A stretch of 64,000 nucleotides of DNA from Massilia aquatica (GTDB lineage: Bacteria; Pseudomonadota; Gammaproteobacteria; Burkholderiales; Burkholderiaceae_D), in assembly GCF_011682045.1 (NCBI RefSeq), contig NZ_VVIW01000033.1, positions 1-64,000 of the forward strand, given 5' to 3'. Made by a program: the position numbers and the translations under genes. Below, one piece after another: positions 29,795-37,337 of this stretch. How positions within the stretch are numbered: position 1 is the first letter of the stretch; each line of letters opens with the position of its first letter. The notes beneath the pieces were generated by a model, which was not told where the DNA came from, did no database searches, and worked only from the letters and a program-made list of their open reading frames with translations.

Positions 29795-31032
29795 GCACGC
29801 CCGCCCGAGAATGCCGCGCCTGCGGCGCAGCGCTGCACCACAGTTTTGCCAACCTGGGCATCTCGCCCGTGTCGAACGCCTTTGTCGAACCTGAAAAGGC
29901 GGCCGAGGGCGAAATGTTCTATCCGCTGCACGCCATGGTGTGCGCCGAATGCTGGCTGGTGCAACTGGCCGACGCCACCCGCGCCGAGCTGCATTTCCAC
30001 GCCAACTACGTGTATTTTTCCTCGTTTTCCAGCAGCTGGCTGGCGCACGCGCGCGCCTACGTGGAACAGATGACGGCGCGCCTGCATCTGGACTCCTCCA
30101 GCCGCGTGATGGAAATCGCCAGCAACGACGGCTATCTGCTGCAATACTTTCAGCAAGCCGGGATTCCCTGCATCGGCATCGAGCCGAGCGGCAACACGGC
30201 GGCGGCGGCGCGCGCGCGCGGCGTCGACACGCGCGAACTGTTCTTCAACCGCGCCAGCGCCAGCGCGCTGGCGGCGCAGGGCGAACAGGTCGACCTTTTA
30301 CTGGGCAACAACGTGCTGGCCCACGTGCCCGACCTGCACGATTTCGTCGGCGCCATGCCGGCCGTGATGAAACCGCATGCCGTGCTCACGCTGGAATTCC
30401 CCCACCTGCTGCGCCTGGTCGCCGACCAGCAGTTCGACACGATTTACCACGAACACTATTCCTACCTGTCCCTGACCGCCCTGATGCCCGTCTTCGCGCG
30501 CGCCGGCCTGCGCGTGTTCGACATTGAGCATTTGCCCACCCACGGCGGCAGCCTGCGCGTGCATGCGTGCCTGCAAGCGGCGGCGCACGCCACCACGGCG
30601 CAGGTCGCCGCCTGCCTGGAACAGGAACAGGCAGCCGGTCTTATGCGCCTGGACACTTACACCGGCTTTGGCGAGCGCATGCGCGCCACCAAGCGCGCGC
30701 TGCAACGTTTTTTGATCGACGCCAAAGACCAGGGCAAATCCATCGCCGCCTACGGCGCCGCCGCCAAGGGCAACACCCTGCTCAACTATTGCGGCATCGG
30801 CGCCGACATCATCGACTACGTGGTCGACAGCAACCCCGCCAAACAAGGCCGGCTCTTGCCCGGCAGCCGCATTCCGGTGCGCGCGCCGGACGCCGTCTTC
30901 GACACGCGTCCCGACTACCTCTTGATCCTGCCATGGAACATCAAGGATGAACTGATGGCGCAAATGGCCGGCATCCGCGACTGGGGCGGACAATTCCTGC
31001 TGGCCAATCCGCGCATCCACGTGGTGGCCTGA
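29791..31032 (+). CDS. SAM-dependent sugar C-methyltransferase (TylCIII/NovU type)
   Basis: A 413-aa enzyme with the three-part architecture of sugar C-methyltransferases. An N-terminal zinc-binding domain has paired cysteines (CRACG at about residue 8 and CAEC at about 51). A central SAM-binding methyltransferase follows (VMEIASNDGYLLQYF, LLLGNNVLAHVPD). The C-terminal domain contains HEHYSYLSL, HGGSLRV and SIAAYGAAAKGNTLLNYC. Characterised members add methyl groups to C-3 or C-5 of 4-keto-6-deoxy nucleotide sugars. With rfbF and rfbG upstream and an epimerase downstream, a CDP-linked C-methyl-branched 6-deoxyhexose is the likely product. The methylated carbon cannot be told from sequence. 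Confidence 0.9.
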   Translation: MSTPARECRACGAALHHSFANLGISPVSNAFVEPEKAAEGEMFYPLHAMVCAECWLVQLADATRAELHFHANYVYFSSFSSSWLAHARAYVEQMTARLHLDSSSRVMEIASNDGYLLQYFQQAGIPCIGIEPSGNTAAAARARGVDTRELFFNRASASALAAQGEQVDLLLGNNVLAHVPDLHDFVGAMPAVMKPHAVLTLEFPHLLRLVADQQFDTIYHEHYSYLSLTALMPVFARAGLRVFDIEHLPTHGGSLRVHACLQAAAHATTAQVAACLEQEQAAGLMRLDTYTGFGERMRATKRALQRFLIDAKDQGKSIAAYGAAAKGNTLLNYCGIGADIIDYVVDSNPAKQGRLLPGSRIPVRAPDAVFDTRPDYLLILPWNIKDELMAQMAGIRDWGGQFLLANPRIHVVA

Positions 31033-31589
31033 TGCGATTCACCCCGACAGCGCTGGCCGGCGCTTTTCTCATCGACATCGCCCCGGTCGAAGACGAACGC
31101 GGCCTGTTTGCGCGCACCGTGTGCGACGACGAATTCGCGCGGCACGGTCTGGTGGGGCGCTTCGTGCAGCAAAGCGTGTCGTGGAACCCGTACGCCGGCA
31201 CCTTGCGCGGCTTGCACTTCCAGATGACGCCGCATCAGGAAATCAAGCTGGTGCGGGTCACGCGCGGCGCTGTGTTTGATGCCATCGTCGACCTGCGGAC
31301 GGATTCGCCCACCTACGGCAAGACGTTCCACACCGAGCTGTCGGCCGCGAACCGGCGCCAGCTGTACATTCCCGCCGGCATGGCGCACGGTTTCCAGAGC
31401 CTGCAAGCCGATACCGAAGTCCTCTACCAGATGAGCACGCCGTTCAATCCCGCCTCGGCGCGCGGCCTGCGCTGGGACGATGCGGCGCTGGCGATTCCCT
31501 GGCCGGCGTGCCGCGAACGGATCATGTCCGGGCGCGACCGCAGCCTGCCGCTGCTGCACCAACTGCCCGCCCCTGACTCCCTAGCCTGA
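31032..31589 (+). CDS. Nucleotide-sugar 3,5-epimerase (RmlC/RfbC-like)
   Basis: A 185-aa cupin-type epimerase. RmlC features are present: EDERGLFARTVCDDEFARHG, QQSVSWNPYAGTLRGLHFQ (catalytic His in RGLHFQ), KLVRVTRGAVFDAIVDLR (catalytic Asp), YIPAGMAHGFQSL, and the tyrosine in VLYQMSTPFNP. Its start codon overlaps the stop of the C-methyltransferase by 1 bp. In a CDP operon it probably epimerises C-3 or C-5 of the methylated 4-keto sugar rather than making dTDP-rhamnose, since no rmlA, rmlB or rmlD is present. Confidence 0.92.
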   Translation: MRFTPTALAGAFLIDIAPVEDERGLFARTVCDDEFARHGLVGRFVQQSVSWNPYAGTLRGLHFQMTPHQEIKLVRVTRGAVFDAIVDLRTDSPTYGKTFHTELSAANRRQLYIPAGMAHGFQSLQADTEVLYQMSTPFNPASARGLRWDDAALAIPWPACRERIMSGRDRSLPLLHQLPAPDSLA

Positions 31590-31601
31590 TTGGACGCTGA
31601 C

Positions 31602-32660
31602 ATGGACCCGACAAAACTGCTTGCTTCCCTTGGCATGATCGCCGCCCGGCCCGCATGGCGCGACGCCTTCCTCGAGCACCTGCTGCAATTCGAGCGCACG
31701 ATTGCGACCGCCGGCATCGACGTGCGCGAAGAGGTGATCGGCCCCCTGGTCGACGCGCTCTACGACGACGACCAGATCGTCAGGAAAGAGCTGGCCGACG
31801 GCACCCGCCTCGATTTCCTGTACCGCTCCAAAATCGCGCGCGACTTCCTGCTCTCGGCGCCGGCGAAGCCGGATCATGCCTGGGAGCCGCAAACCTCGCG
31901 CCTGCTGGTCGAGCTGGCCGCCAACGCGCGCCAGATCGTGGTCGGCGGGGCCTATTTCGGCGACCAGGCGATCCTGCTGGCGCAACAGGCCGCGCGCCAC
32001 CAGGGCACGGTGCACGCCTTCGAGCCGAATGACGAGCAGCGCCGCATGCTGATCCACAACGCCGCCCTGAACGGCCTGGACAACATCGCAGCCCGTCCCG
32101 AAGGCCTGTGGGACGACAGCGCGACCACCCTGAAACTGGTCGGCTACGACTCGTTTGCCCATCCCGAAGTGAGCGACGACGCCAGCGGTTTTCGCACCAC
32201 CACGGTGAAGGACTATCTGGACGGCGCCGGCATCGACCGGCTGGACCTGATCATGCTCGACATCGAAGGCGCGGAATTGCGCGCCCTGCGCGGCGCGGCC
32301 AGCTATCTGGCGCTGCCGGCGGGACACGCGCCGGACATCGTGTTCGAAGTGCACCGCGACTACGTGGACTGGAGCGCGGGCCTGGAAAACACCGACATCG
32401 TGCGTTTTTTGCAGGAGCACGGCTACCAGGTGTTCGCCGTGCGCGACTTCAATTCCAACGTCGACATGGAAGGCAAGCCGATCGAACTGATTCCGGCCGC
32501 GGCGGTGTACCTGGAAGGGCCGCCGCACGGCTTCAACATGGTGGCGGTCAAGGACGCGGCGCGCTTTGCCGAGCTGCCCTACAAGATCTGCCAGCATGTC
32601 AGCCCCAAGCTGCTGCGCCACAAGGATCCGGCGCTGCACCACCCGACCGATGGCCTGTAG
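31602..32660 (+). CDS. FkbM-family methyltransferase
   Basis: About 352 aa from ATG 31602; a TTG at 31590 is the alternative. The FkbM-type SAM fold is seen in ARQIVVGGAYFGDQAILLAQ (glycine motif), HAFEPNDEQRRMLIHNAALN, and TTVKDYLDGAGIDRLDLIMLDIEGAE with DIEGAELRAL characteristic of FkbM. Members O-methylate sugars or polyketides. The first 90 residues, before the SAM core, are not recognised and may bind the acceptor. Being in this operon, it likely O-methylates the deoxyhexose or the assembled glycan. Confidence 0.9.
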   Translation: MDPTKLLASLGMIAARPAWRDAFLEHLLQFERTIATAGIDVREEVIGPLVDALYDDDQIVRKELADGTRLDFLYRSKIARDFLLSAPAKPDHAWEPQTSRLLVELAANARQIVVGGAYFGDQAILLAQQAARHQGTVHAFEPNDEQRRMLIHNAALNGLDNIAARPEGLWDDSATTLKLVGYDSFAHPEVSDDASGFRTTTVKDYLDGAGIDRLDLIMLDIEGAELRALRGAASYLALPAGHAPDIVFEVHRDYVDWSAGLENTDIVRFLQEHGYQVFAVRDFNSNVDMEGKPIELIPAAAVYLEGPPHGFNMVAVKDAARFAELPYKICQHVSPKLLRHKDPALHHPTDGL

Positions 32661-32664
32661 CCCG

Positions 32665-33507
32665 ATGACGGCGCAGCCTGCCATCACCTACACCGTACTC
32701 GGCGCGGACGGTTTCGTCGGCCGGCGCCTGGCCGAGCACCTGCGCGCCGCCGGCCATGCCGTGTATGCGCCGGCGCGTGGCGATCCGGCCCTGTTCCAGC
32801 GCGCGCTGGGGCGCGTGATCTATTGCGCCGGCCTGACCGCCGACTACGCCCTGCGCCCCTTCGACACGGTCCAGGCCCATGTCGGCCTGCTGGCCAAGGT
32901 GCTGCAGGAAGCGCGCTTCGAGCACCTGGTGTACCTGTCCTCCACCCGCCTGTACGACAGCCTGGGCGCACACGCGGGCGTGCCGGTGGACGAGCACGCG
33001 GCGCTGCTGCTCAATCCGCACGAGGCGCGCCATCTGTACGACCTGTCCAAAGCCCTGGGCGAAAACCTGTGCCTGCACGCGGCAGATGGACGCGCCGCCG
33101 TTGCGCGCCTGGCCTGCGTATACGACTGGTCGCCAGGGGCGCCGGGCTTTTTGTCGGACTGGCTGCAACGCGCCATGCGCGCCAAAACCCTGCACCTCGA
33201 CTCATCGGGCGGCGTGGTACGCGACTACATCCACCTCGACGACGTGGTCGCCGCGCTCGCCGCCATGGCGGCCCGGTGCAGCAGCGGCGTGGTCAACGTG
33301 GCCAGCGGCGAGCAGGTGTCGAACGCCGAACTGGCGCAGGTATTCCGGCGCCACGGCTGGTCGGTGAACCTGGCGCGCGACAGTGCGCGCGAACATCCGG
33401 CGCCCTGCACCGTGGAACGGCTGGCGCAACTCGGGGTCACGCCACGCCCGGTGCGCGCGGTCGTCGAATACTGTCTCGGCACGGAGGCGTGGCGTGCGGC
33501 TGATTGA
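32665..33507 (+). CDS. NAD-dependent epimerase/dehydratase or 4-ketoreductase (SDR)
   Basis: A 280-aa extended SDR. The nucleotide-binding motif is TVLGADGFVGRRLAEHLR (GxxGxxG). VIYCAGLTADY and HLVYLSSTRLYDS hold the central region with the catalytic serine, and the YxxxK motif is YDLSKALGE. RDYIHLDDVVAAL is the usual sugar-SDR downstream block. The start ATG 32665 lies four bases after the FkbM stop. As no other reductase is in the operon, this is the best candidate for the final 4-keto reduction of the CDP sugar. Confidence 0.85.
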   Translation: MTAQPAITYTVLGADGFVGRRLAEHLRAAGHAVYAPARGDPALFQRALGRVIYCAGLTADYALRPFDTVQAHVGLLAKVLQEARFEHLVYLSSTRLYDSLGAHAGVPVDEHAALLLNPHEARHLYDLSKALGENLCLHAADGRAAVARLACVYDWSPGAPGFLSDWLQRAMRAKTLHLDSSGGVVRDYIHLDDVVAALAAMAARCSSGVVNVASGEQVSNAELAQVFRRHGWSVNLARDSAREHPAPCTVERLAQLGVTPRPVRAVVEYCLGTEAWRAAD

Positions 33508-34156
33508 CCATACGCAGGCCAGCCTGCTCGACTATACCTGCGCCCAGCTGGGCTGTTTTTTCCCCAGCGGCGATGGCGCCGCCCTGCGCCACCGGCTCGA
33601 ACGCCACCTGCCGCAGGCCCTCGAACGGCTGGCGCACTGCATCGACCGGGTGCGCATGTGGCAGAGCGGACAATTCAACTATCTGAATTCGAGCCAGTAC
33701 TGCCTGTATCTGTATTTCCTGGCCAATACCGTCTGGCGCGAAGAAGGCAGCGAGGAAGCGGTGGGCGCGGCGACGCGCCTGTTCCTCCTCAATAAAGCCT
33801 TGAACGGGATCGACCTGTTTTACGAGATCGCCATGCCGGAAGTATTTTTCATCGGGCACTCGGTCGGCATCGTGCTGGCCAAGGCAACGTACGGCAACTA
33901 TCTGGTGCTGTACCAAAATTCCACGGTCGGCAAGAACCACGGCGTGGCGCCGGTGCTGGGTGAAGGCGTGATTTTGTATCCCAACAGCGCCATCATCGGC
34001 CGCTGCCGGATTGGCGCCAACACCACGGTATCGCAAGGCACCGGCGTGATCAACCGCGACACGCCGGGCGACTGCCTGGTGTTCGCCGGCACGGCGGGCG
34101 AACTGACCATCAAAGCGGCCAAGCGGCCCCTGATCGACGACTTCTTCCGCTTCTGA
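33494..34156 (+). CDS. Left-handed beta-helix (hexapeptide) acyltransferase
   Basis: A 220-aa protein beginning at GTG 33494, inside the end of the SDR gene. GGAGG at 33483-33487 lies six nt upstream and fixes this start. The N-terminal 110 residues are helical (like serine acetyltransferase). The C-terminal part has hexapeptide repeats, from VFFIGHSVGIVLAKATYG to GEGVILYPNSAIIGRCRIGANTTVSQGTGVI. The histidine in GKNHGVAPVLGEG matches the acceptor-activating site of SAT-type acetyltransferases. It is the last gene of the operon. Acetylation of the sugar is inferred; serine acetyltransferase activity is less likely in this setting. Confidence 0.85.
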   Translation: MRLIDHTQASLLDYTCAQLGCFFPSGDGAALRHRLERHLPQALERLAHCIDRVRMWQSGQFNYLNSSQYCLYLYFLANTVWREEGSEEAVGAATRLFLLNKALNGIDLFYEIAMPEVFFIGHSVGIVLAKATYGNYLVLYQNSTVGKNHGVAPVLGEGVILYPNSAIIGRCRIGANTTVSQGTGVINRDTPGDCLVFAGTAGELTIKAAKRPLIDDFFRF

Positions 34157-34229
34157 AACATTTCTCGTTTGCTATTGGCGTACAATCGCTGGCCCGGCGC
34201 GAAGCGCGCCAACGACGAGCTGAAAAACA

Positions 34230-34697
34230 ATGAAGACGATTAACGGAGACCTGCTCCAGCTTGCGCTCGATGGCAACTTCGACGTCATCGTGCACGGCTG
34301 CAACTGCCAGTGCCAGATGGGCAAGGGCATTGCGCTGTCGATCAGACGGCTGTTTCCGGAAGCGTTCGCGGCCGACCAGTCGACCGCCAAAGGCGATGCC
34401 GGAAAACTTGGGACGATTTCTGTGGCGCACATCCAGCGGGATGGAAGAACATTCACCATTGTCAACGGTTACACCCAATGTCACTGGCGCGGCGACGGCA
34501 ACAAAGCCGATTACGCGGCCATCGCCGGTGTGATGAGAGAAGTCAAAAAACAATTCAAGGGCAAGCGAATCGGCTACCCCAAGATCGGCGCCGGTCTGGC
34601 GGGCGGCGATTGGGCGCGCATCGTTCCCATCATTGAAGAGGAACTGGCGGGCGAGGATCATACGTTCGTGGAGTTTGTTGCTGCCGCAAAAAGCTGA
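34230..34697 (+). CDS. Macro-domain (Appr-1''-p processing) protein
   Basis: A 155-aa single-domain protein that binds ADP-ribose derivatives. The start MKTINGDLLQLAL is typical. The phosphate-loop motif VHGCNCQCQMGKGIAL and the GYPKIGAGLAGGDWARI loop are seen; both shape the ADP-ribose site. Closest in look to the phage/ALC1-like macro domains that hydrolyse ADP-ribose-1''-phosphate or reverse ADP-ribosylation. It is 73 bp after the glycosylation operon with a small GC hairpin in between (GGCGCG at about 34196). A DarT-type ADP-ribosyltransferase is not adjacent, so it is not evidently a DarTG pair. Confidence 0.88.
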   Translation: MKTINGDLLQLALDGNFDVIVHGCNCQCQMGKGIALSIRRLFPEAFAADQSTAKGDAGKLGTISVAHIQRDGRTFTIVNGYTQCHWRGDGNKADYAAIAGVMREVKKQFKGKRIGYPKIGAGLAGGDWARIVPIIEEELAGEDHTFVEFVAAAKS

Positions 34698-34708
34698 TCA
34701 TTTCCTAC

Positions 34709-34868
34709 CACCGGGGTCAGAGCTTTAATTAGCAACATTTCACAGTTTGTAGCGTTGACACGACAGCGATGTCCATTTTTCACCGCAGATGGCAGCGACA
34801 AGCAGGTGCGCCTGAGAGCAGCGGTTCCCGATGTCACAATGTTTCACTTTAAAGCTCTGACCCCGGTG
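34709..34868. mobile_element. 160-bp MITE-like element with 20-bp inverted ends
   Basis: A perfect 20-bp inverted repeat bounds this stretch: positions 34709-34728 (core GGGGTCAGAGCTTTAA) and its complement at 34849-34868. One more step outward CCTAC and CCTA keep pairing with a one-base slip. The 120-bp interior has no open reading frame of note. The GGGGTCAGAGC end resembles sequences flanking transposase genes in betaproteobacteria, so a non-autonomous relic is likely. No clear target duplication is seen. Confidence 0.6.
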
Positions 34869-34892
34869 TAGGGTGCCTGGGCAGCCATGCCA

Positions 34893-35193
34893 TCAGTCGG
34901 ACTTGAGCGCCTTGCCGGCAAACATCAACAGCCCCCATGGATCTCGGTCTTGCCCAATTGCGATTCGCAGAAGTCGAGCATCGCGCGCATGTGCTGATGA
35001 CGTCTTTCTGCGCCCCGGACAGTTCTGCATTCATGCCGAGCGTCTGCTGGCCGATCTTCACGCTCGTTGCCAGGGCGGGAGTACGGTATTTTTCCGGTAT
35101 GTCGGCATTGCGCAGATACGTCTGCCCCTCGCGGAGCGCGGCGTCGATCGCCGCGTACGATGTCAGGCCGGCCGGGATAAGCGCCGCGCTCAT
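34893..35193 (-). pseudogene. Decayed gene of unknown function, two frameshifts
   Basis: Three reading frames carry what reads as one protein. Starting at ATG 35193: SAALIPAGLTSYAAIDAALR...SGAQKDVI, then a shifted frame with HMRAMLDFCESQLGKTEIHGG, then LLMFAGKALKSD and stop at 34893. The second shift falls in a run of five cytosines (34932-34936), so sequencing error is possible there. Coding-like sequence extends upstream of the ATG to about 35270, before an in-frame stop, without a start codon (SELVSQPFDKLD precedes it). I do not recognise the family. The stretch from here to the macro-domain gene otherwise holds only the MITE-like element. Confidence 0.45.
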
Positions 35194-35298
35194 GTCGAGC
35201 TTGTCGAACGGCTGACTGACTAACTCGCTCTGCCCCCTGGCGCGCTGAAAGGCCGCGCGACGGCCCGAAAAAAGGCCGATATTTCGCCTTTTTTACCC

Positions 35299-35325
35299 TC
35301 AAGTTCTGGCGCAGGCTGCCGTCAA
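35299..35325 (+). promoter_or_regulatory. Sigma-28 (FliA) promoter of flagellin gene 1
   Basis: TCAAGTTC at 35299-35306, an 11-bp spacer, and GCCGTCAA at 35318-35325 fit the FliA consensus (TAAAGTTT-N11-GCCGATAA). Transcription would start near 35332, leaving a 5' leader of about 180 nt. An 8-bp inverted repeat (CCCTCAAG at 35296-35303 and CTTGAGGG at 35345-35352) flanks the promoter. Confidence 0.75.
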
Positions 35326-35510
35326 GCGCCGCGATCCCGCTCCGCTTGAGGGCTGAAATAAAAAATATACCTGCCTGATTTCATTAAACTTTCCGGCTGG
35401 TAACCCGTTACAAAAAAGGACTGCGGTGTGATTGTCCCGGACCGAAGGGGCAGACCAAAGCGAAGGCAAGTTGCCAACATGTATAAGTAGTATCTGCAAG
35501 GAGTAATACC

Positions 35511-36944
35511 ATGAGCGTAATCAACACCAACGTCGCATCGCTGAATGCACAACGCAACCTGAGCACCTCGGCTTCCGCACTGTCGACCTCGCTGCAGCGC
35601 CTCTCTTCCGGCCTGCGTATTAACAGCGCCAAAGACGATGCCGCCGGCCTGGCCATTTCGGAACGCTTCACGTCCCAGATCCGCGGCCTGGATCAGGCTA
35701 AGCGCAATGCCAACGATGGCGTGTCGATGTTGCAAACGGCTGAGGGTTCCCTGCAATCGACGGGCAACATTCTGCAGCGTGTACGTGAACTGGCTGTGCA
35801 GTCCTCGAATGCAACCAACTCCGCCGGCGACCGCAAAGCGATCCAGGCTGAGGTTGGCCAACTGTTGTCGGAAGCCGACCGTATCGCCCAGACCTCGGAA
35901 TTCAACGGCCTGAAACTGCTCGACGGCAGCTTCGGTACCGCCACCTTCCAGGTTGGCGCGAATGCCGGCCAGACCATCCAGGCAACGACTGCGAACTTCC
36001 GTACCAACAACTACGGTAACAACGAAGCGACCACCACGGCACCAGCGGCCGGCACCGCCTACACCGCCGGCAGTTTCGCCCTGCAAGGCCTGGCCACCAC
36101 CAACATCGCCGTCAGCGCCACCGACACGGCTCAATCGCTGGCCTCGACCATTAATGGCGCCACCGCGACCACCGGTGTCACGGCCCAGGCCAAGAACGAC
36201 GAATCGGCAACGTTCACCGCCGGCGGCGTGTACTCGCTGGCTGTCACCTCCGACAACAGCACCGCTGCCAACGTGACCTTCACCGTGGGCGCCGCACTGA
36301 ACGCCTCCGGCCTGGCGTCGGCTGTCAGCGCCTTCAATGACGTGTCCTCGAAGACCGGCGTTACCGCCAAACTGAACGATACCAATAATGGCCTGGTGCT
36401 GACCAACGCTGCCGGTAACAACATTACCGTCGCCAATAACAGCGCGTCAGCTGCGGTGAGCCTGACCGCCCTCGATGCCAACGGCGCCGCCTCCGGCGCT
36501 GCGGCGAACGTGGCCACCGGTGCGACCTCGACCTCGGTGGGTTATGTGTCGATGAACTCGGACAAGGGTTTCTCGGTCGGCACCAGCGGTTCCAACGCGA
36601 TCGCCGCCAGCACCGCCGCCACCCTCAATACCGTTTCCGGTATCGATGTGTCGACCGCCAAGGGCTCATCGCAAGCACTGAAAGTGCTGGACTCGGCCCT
36701 GGCCAACGTCAACAGCCAGCGCGCTTCGTTCGGCGCACTGCAGTCGCGCTTCGAAACCGCGGTCAGCAACCTGCAGTCGACTTCCGAAAACCTGTCTGCT
36801 TCGCGCAGCCGGATCCAGGATACCGACTTCGCTTCGGAAACAGCCAAACTGACGCGCGGCCAGATCCTCCAGCAGGCAGGTACCGCGATGTTGGCCCAGG
36901 CTAACTCGCTGCCGAACGGCGTGTTGTCCCTGCTGCGCGGTTAA
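35511..36944 (+). CDS. fliC: Flagellin 1
   Basis: A 477-aa flagellin. The conserved D0/D1 N-terminus (MSVINTNVASLNAQRNLSTS through IRGLDQAKRNANDGVSMLQ) and C-terminus (DSALANVNSQRASFGALQSRFE to QANSLPNGVLSLLRG) are complete. The central 200 residues are Ala/Thr/Ser-rich, without cysteine, and form the surface domain. AAGGAG lies 7 nt before the ATG. It differs from flagellin 2 at about 29 of 477 positions, mostly in the surface domain. The Ser/Thr-rich surface domain is a plausible substrate of the upstream O-glycosyltransferase. Confidence 0.97.
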   Translation: MSVINTNVASLNAQRNLSTSASALSTSLQRLSSGLRINSAKDDAAGLAISERFTSQIRGLDQAKRNANDGVSMLQTAEGSLQSTGNILQRVRELAVQSSNATNSAGDRKAIQAEVGQLLSEADRIAQTSEFNGLKLLDGSFGTATFQVGANAGQTIQATTANFRTNNYGNNEATTTAPAAGTAYTAGSFALQGLATTNIAVSATDTAQSLASTINGATATTGVTAQAKNDESATFTAGGVYSLAVTSDNSTAANVTFTVGAALNASGLASAVSAFNDVSSKTGVTAKLNDTNNGLVLTNAAGNNITVANNSASAAVSLTALDANGAASGAAANVATGATSTSVGYVSMNSDKGFSVGTSGSNAIAASTAATLNTVSGIDVSTAKGSSQALKVLDSALANVNSQRASFGALQSRFETAVSNLQSTSENLSASRSRIQDTDFASETAKLTRGQILQQAGTAMLAQANSLPNGVLSLLRG

Positions 36945-36970
36945 GCGCCAGCGTAACAAGCTCCTTGCAT

Positions 36971-36997
36971 CCCCGGCCGGCCTTAGGCTGGCTGGGG
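36971..36997 (+). terminator. Terminator-like hairpin after flagellin 1
   Basis: CCCCGGCCGGCC pairs with GGCTGGCTGGGG across a TTA loop: twelve pairs including two G-U. It ends 53 bp after the flagellin stop. No T-run follows, so it may slow or protect the 3' end more than terminate. Confidence 0.6.
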
Positions 36998-37123
36998 AAT
37001 ATCTTCCGAAGCGCAGGTCCTCGCAACAGCTTCTTGTTTCACATGCAACAAAATCGCGGCGCAATGCCCGGTTTCCGACTTCCTGGCCTCGTTCATGAGC
37101 GCCAAAAGAATTTTATTTTGCCC

Positions 37124-37150
37124 TCAAGTTCGGGAAAACGCTGTCGTCTA
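37124..37150 (+). promoter_or_regulatory. Sigma-28 promoter of flagellin gene 2
   Basis: TCAAGTTC at 37124-37131, 11-bp spacer, GTCGTCTA at 37143-37150. The -35 is identical to that of flagellin 1 while the -10 is weaker (GTCGTCTA against GCCGTCAA), suggesting lower expression. The flanking inverted repeat (CCCTCAAG at 37121, CTTGAGG at 37170) keeps the same 49-bp offset as in flagellin 1. Confidence 0.68.
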
Positions 37151-37337
37151 GCGCCTGGCTCCATCACGCCTTGAGGCCCAAAACAAAAAATATACACCCA
37201 AAATCCCCCTAAACTTTCCAGACCGCAATCCGTTACATATAAGGACTACGGTGTGATTGTCTCGGAACGAAAGGGGCACACCAAGGCGAACGGCACAGAG
37301 CCAACATGAATACAATGTAATTGCAAGGAGTACTACC

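Noticed and set aside
31032-31589. dTDP-rhamnose pathway
   Set aside because: The RmlC-like epimerase is present but rmlA, rmlB and rmlD are not; the neighbours are CDP-sugar enzymes.
34230-34697. DarTG-type toxin-antitoxin system
   Set aside because: There is a macro domain but no DarT-like ADP-ribosyltransferase within the flanking sequence.
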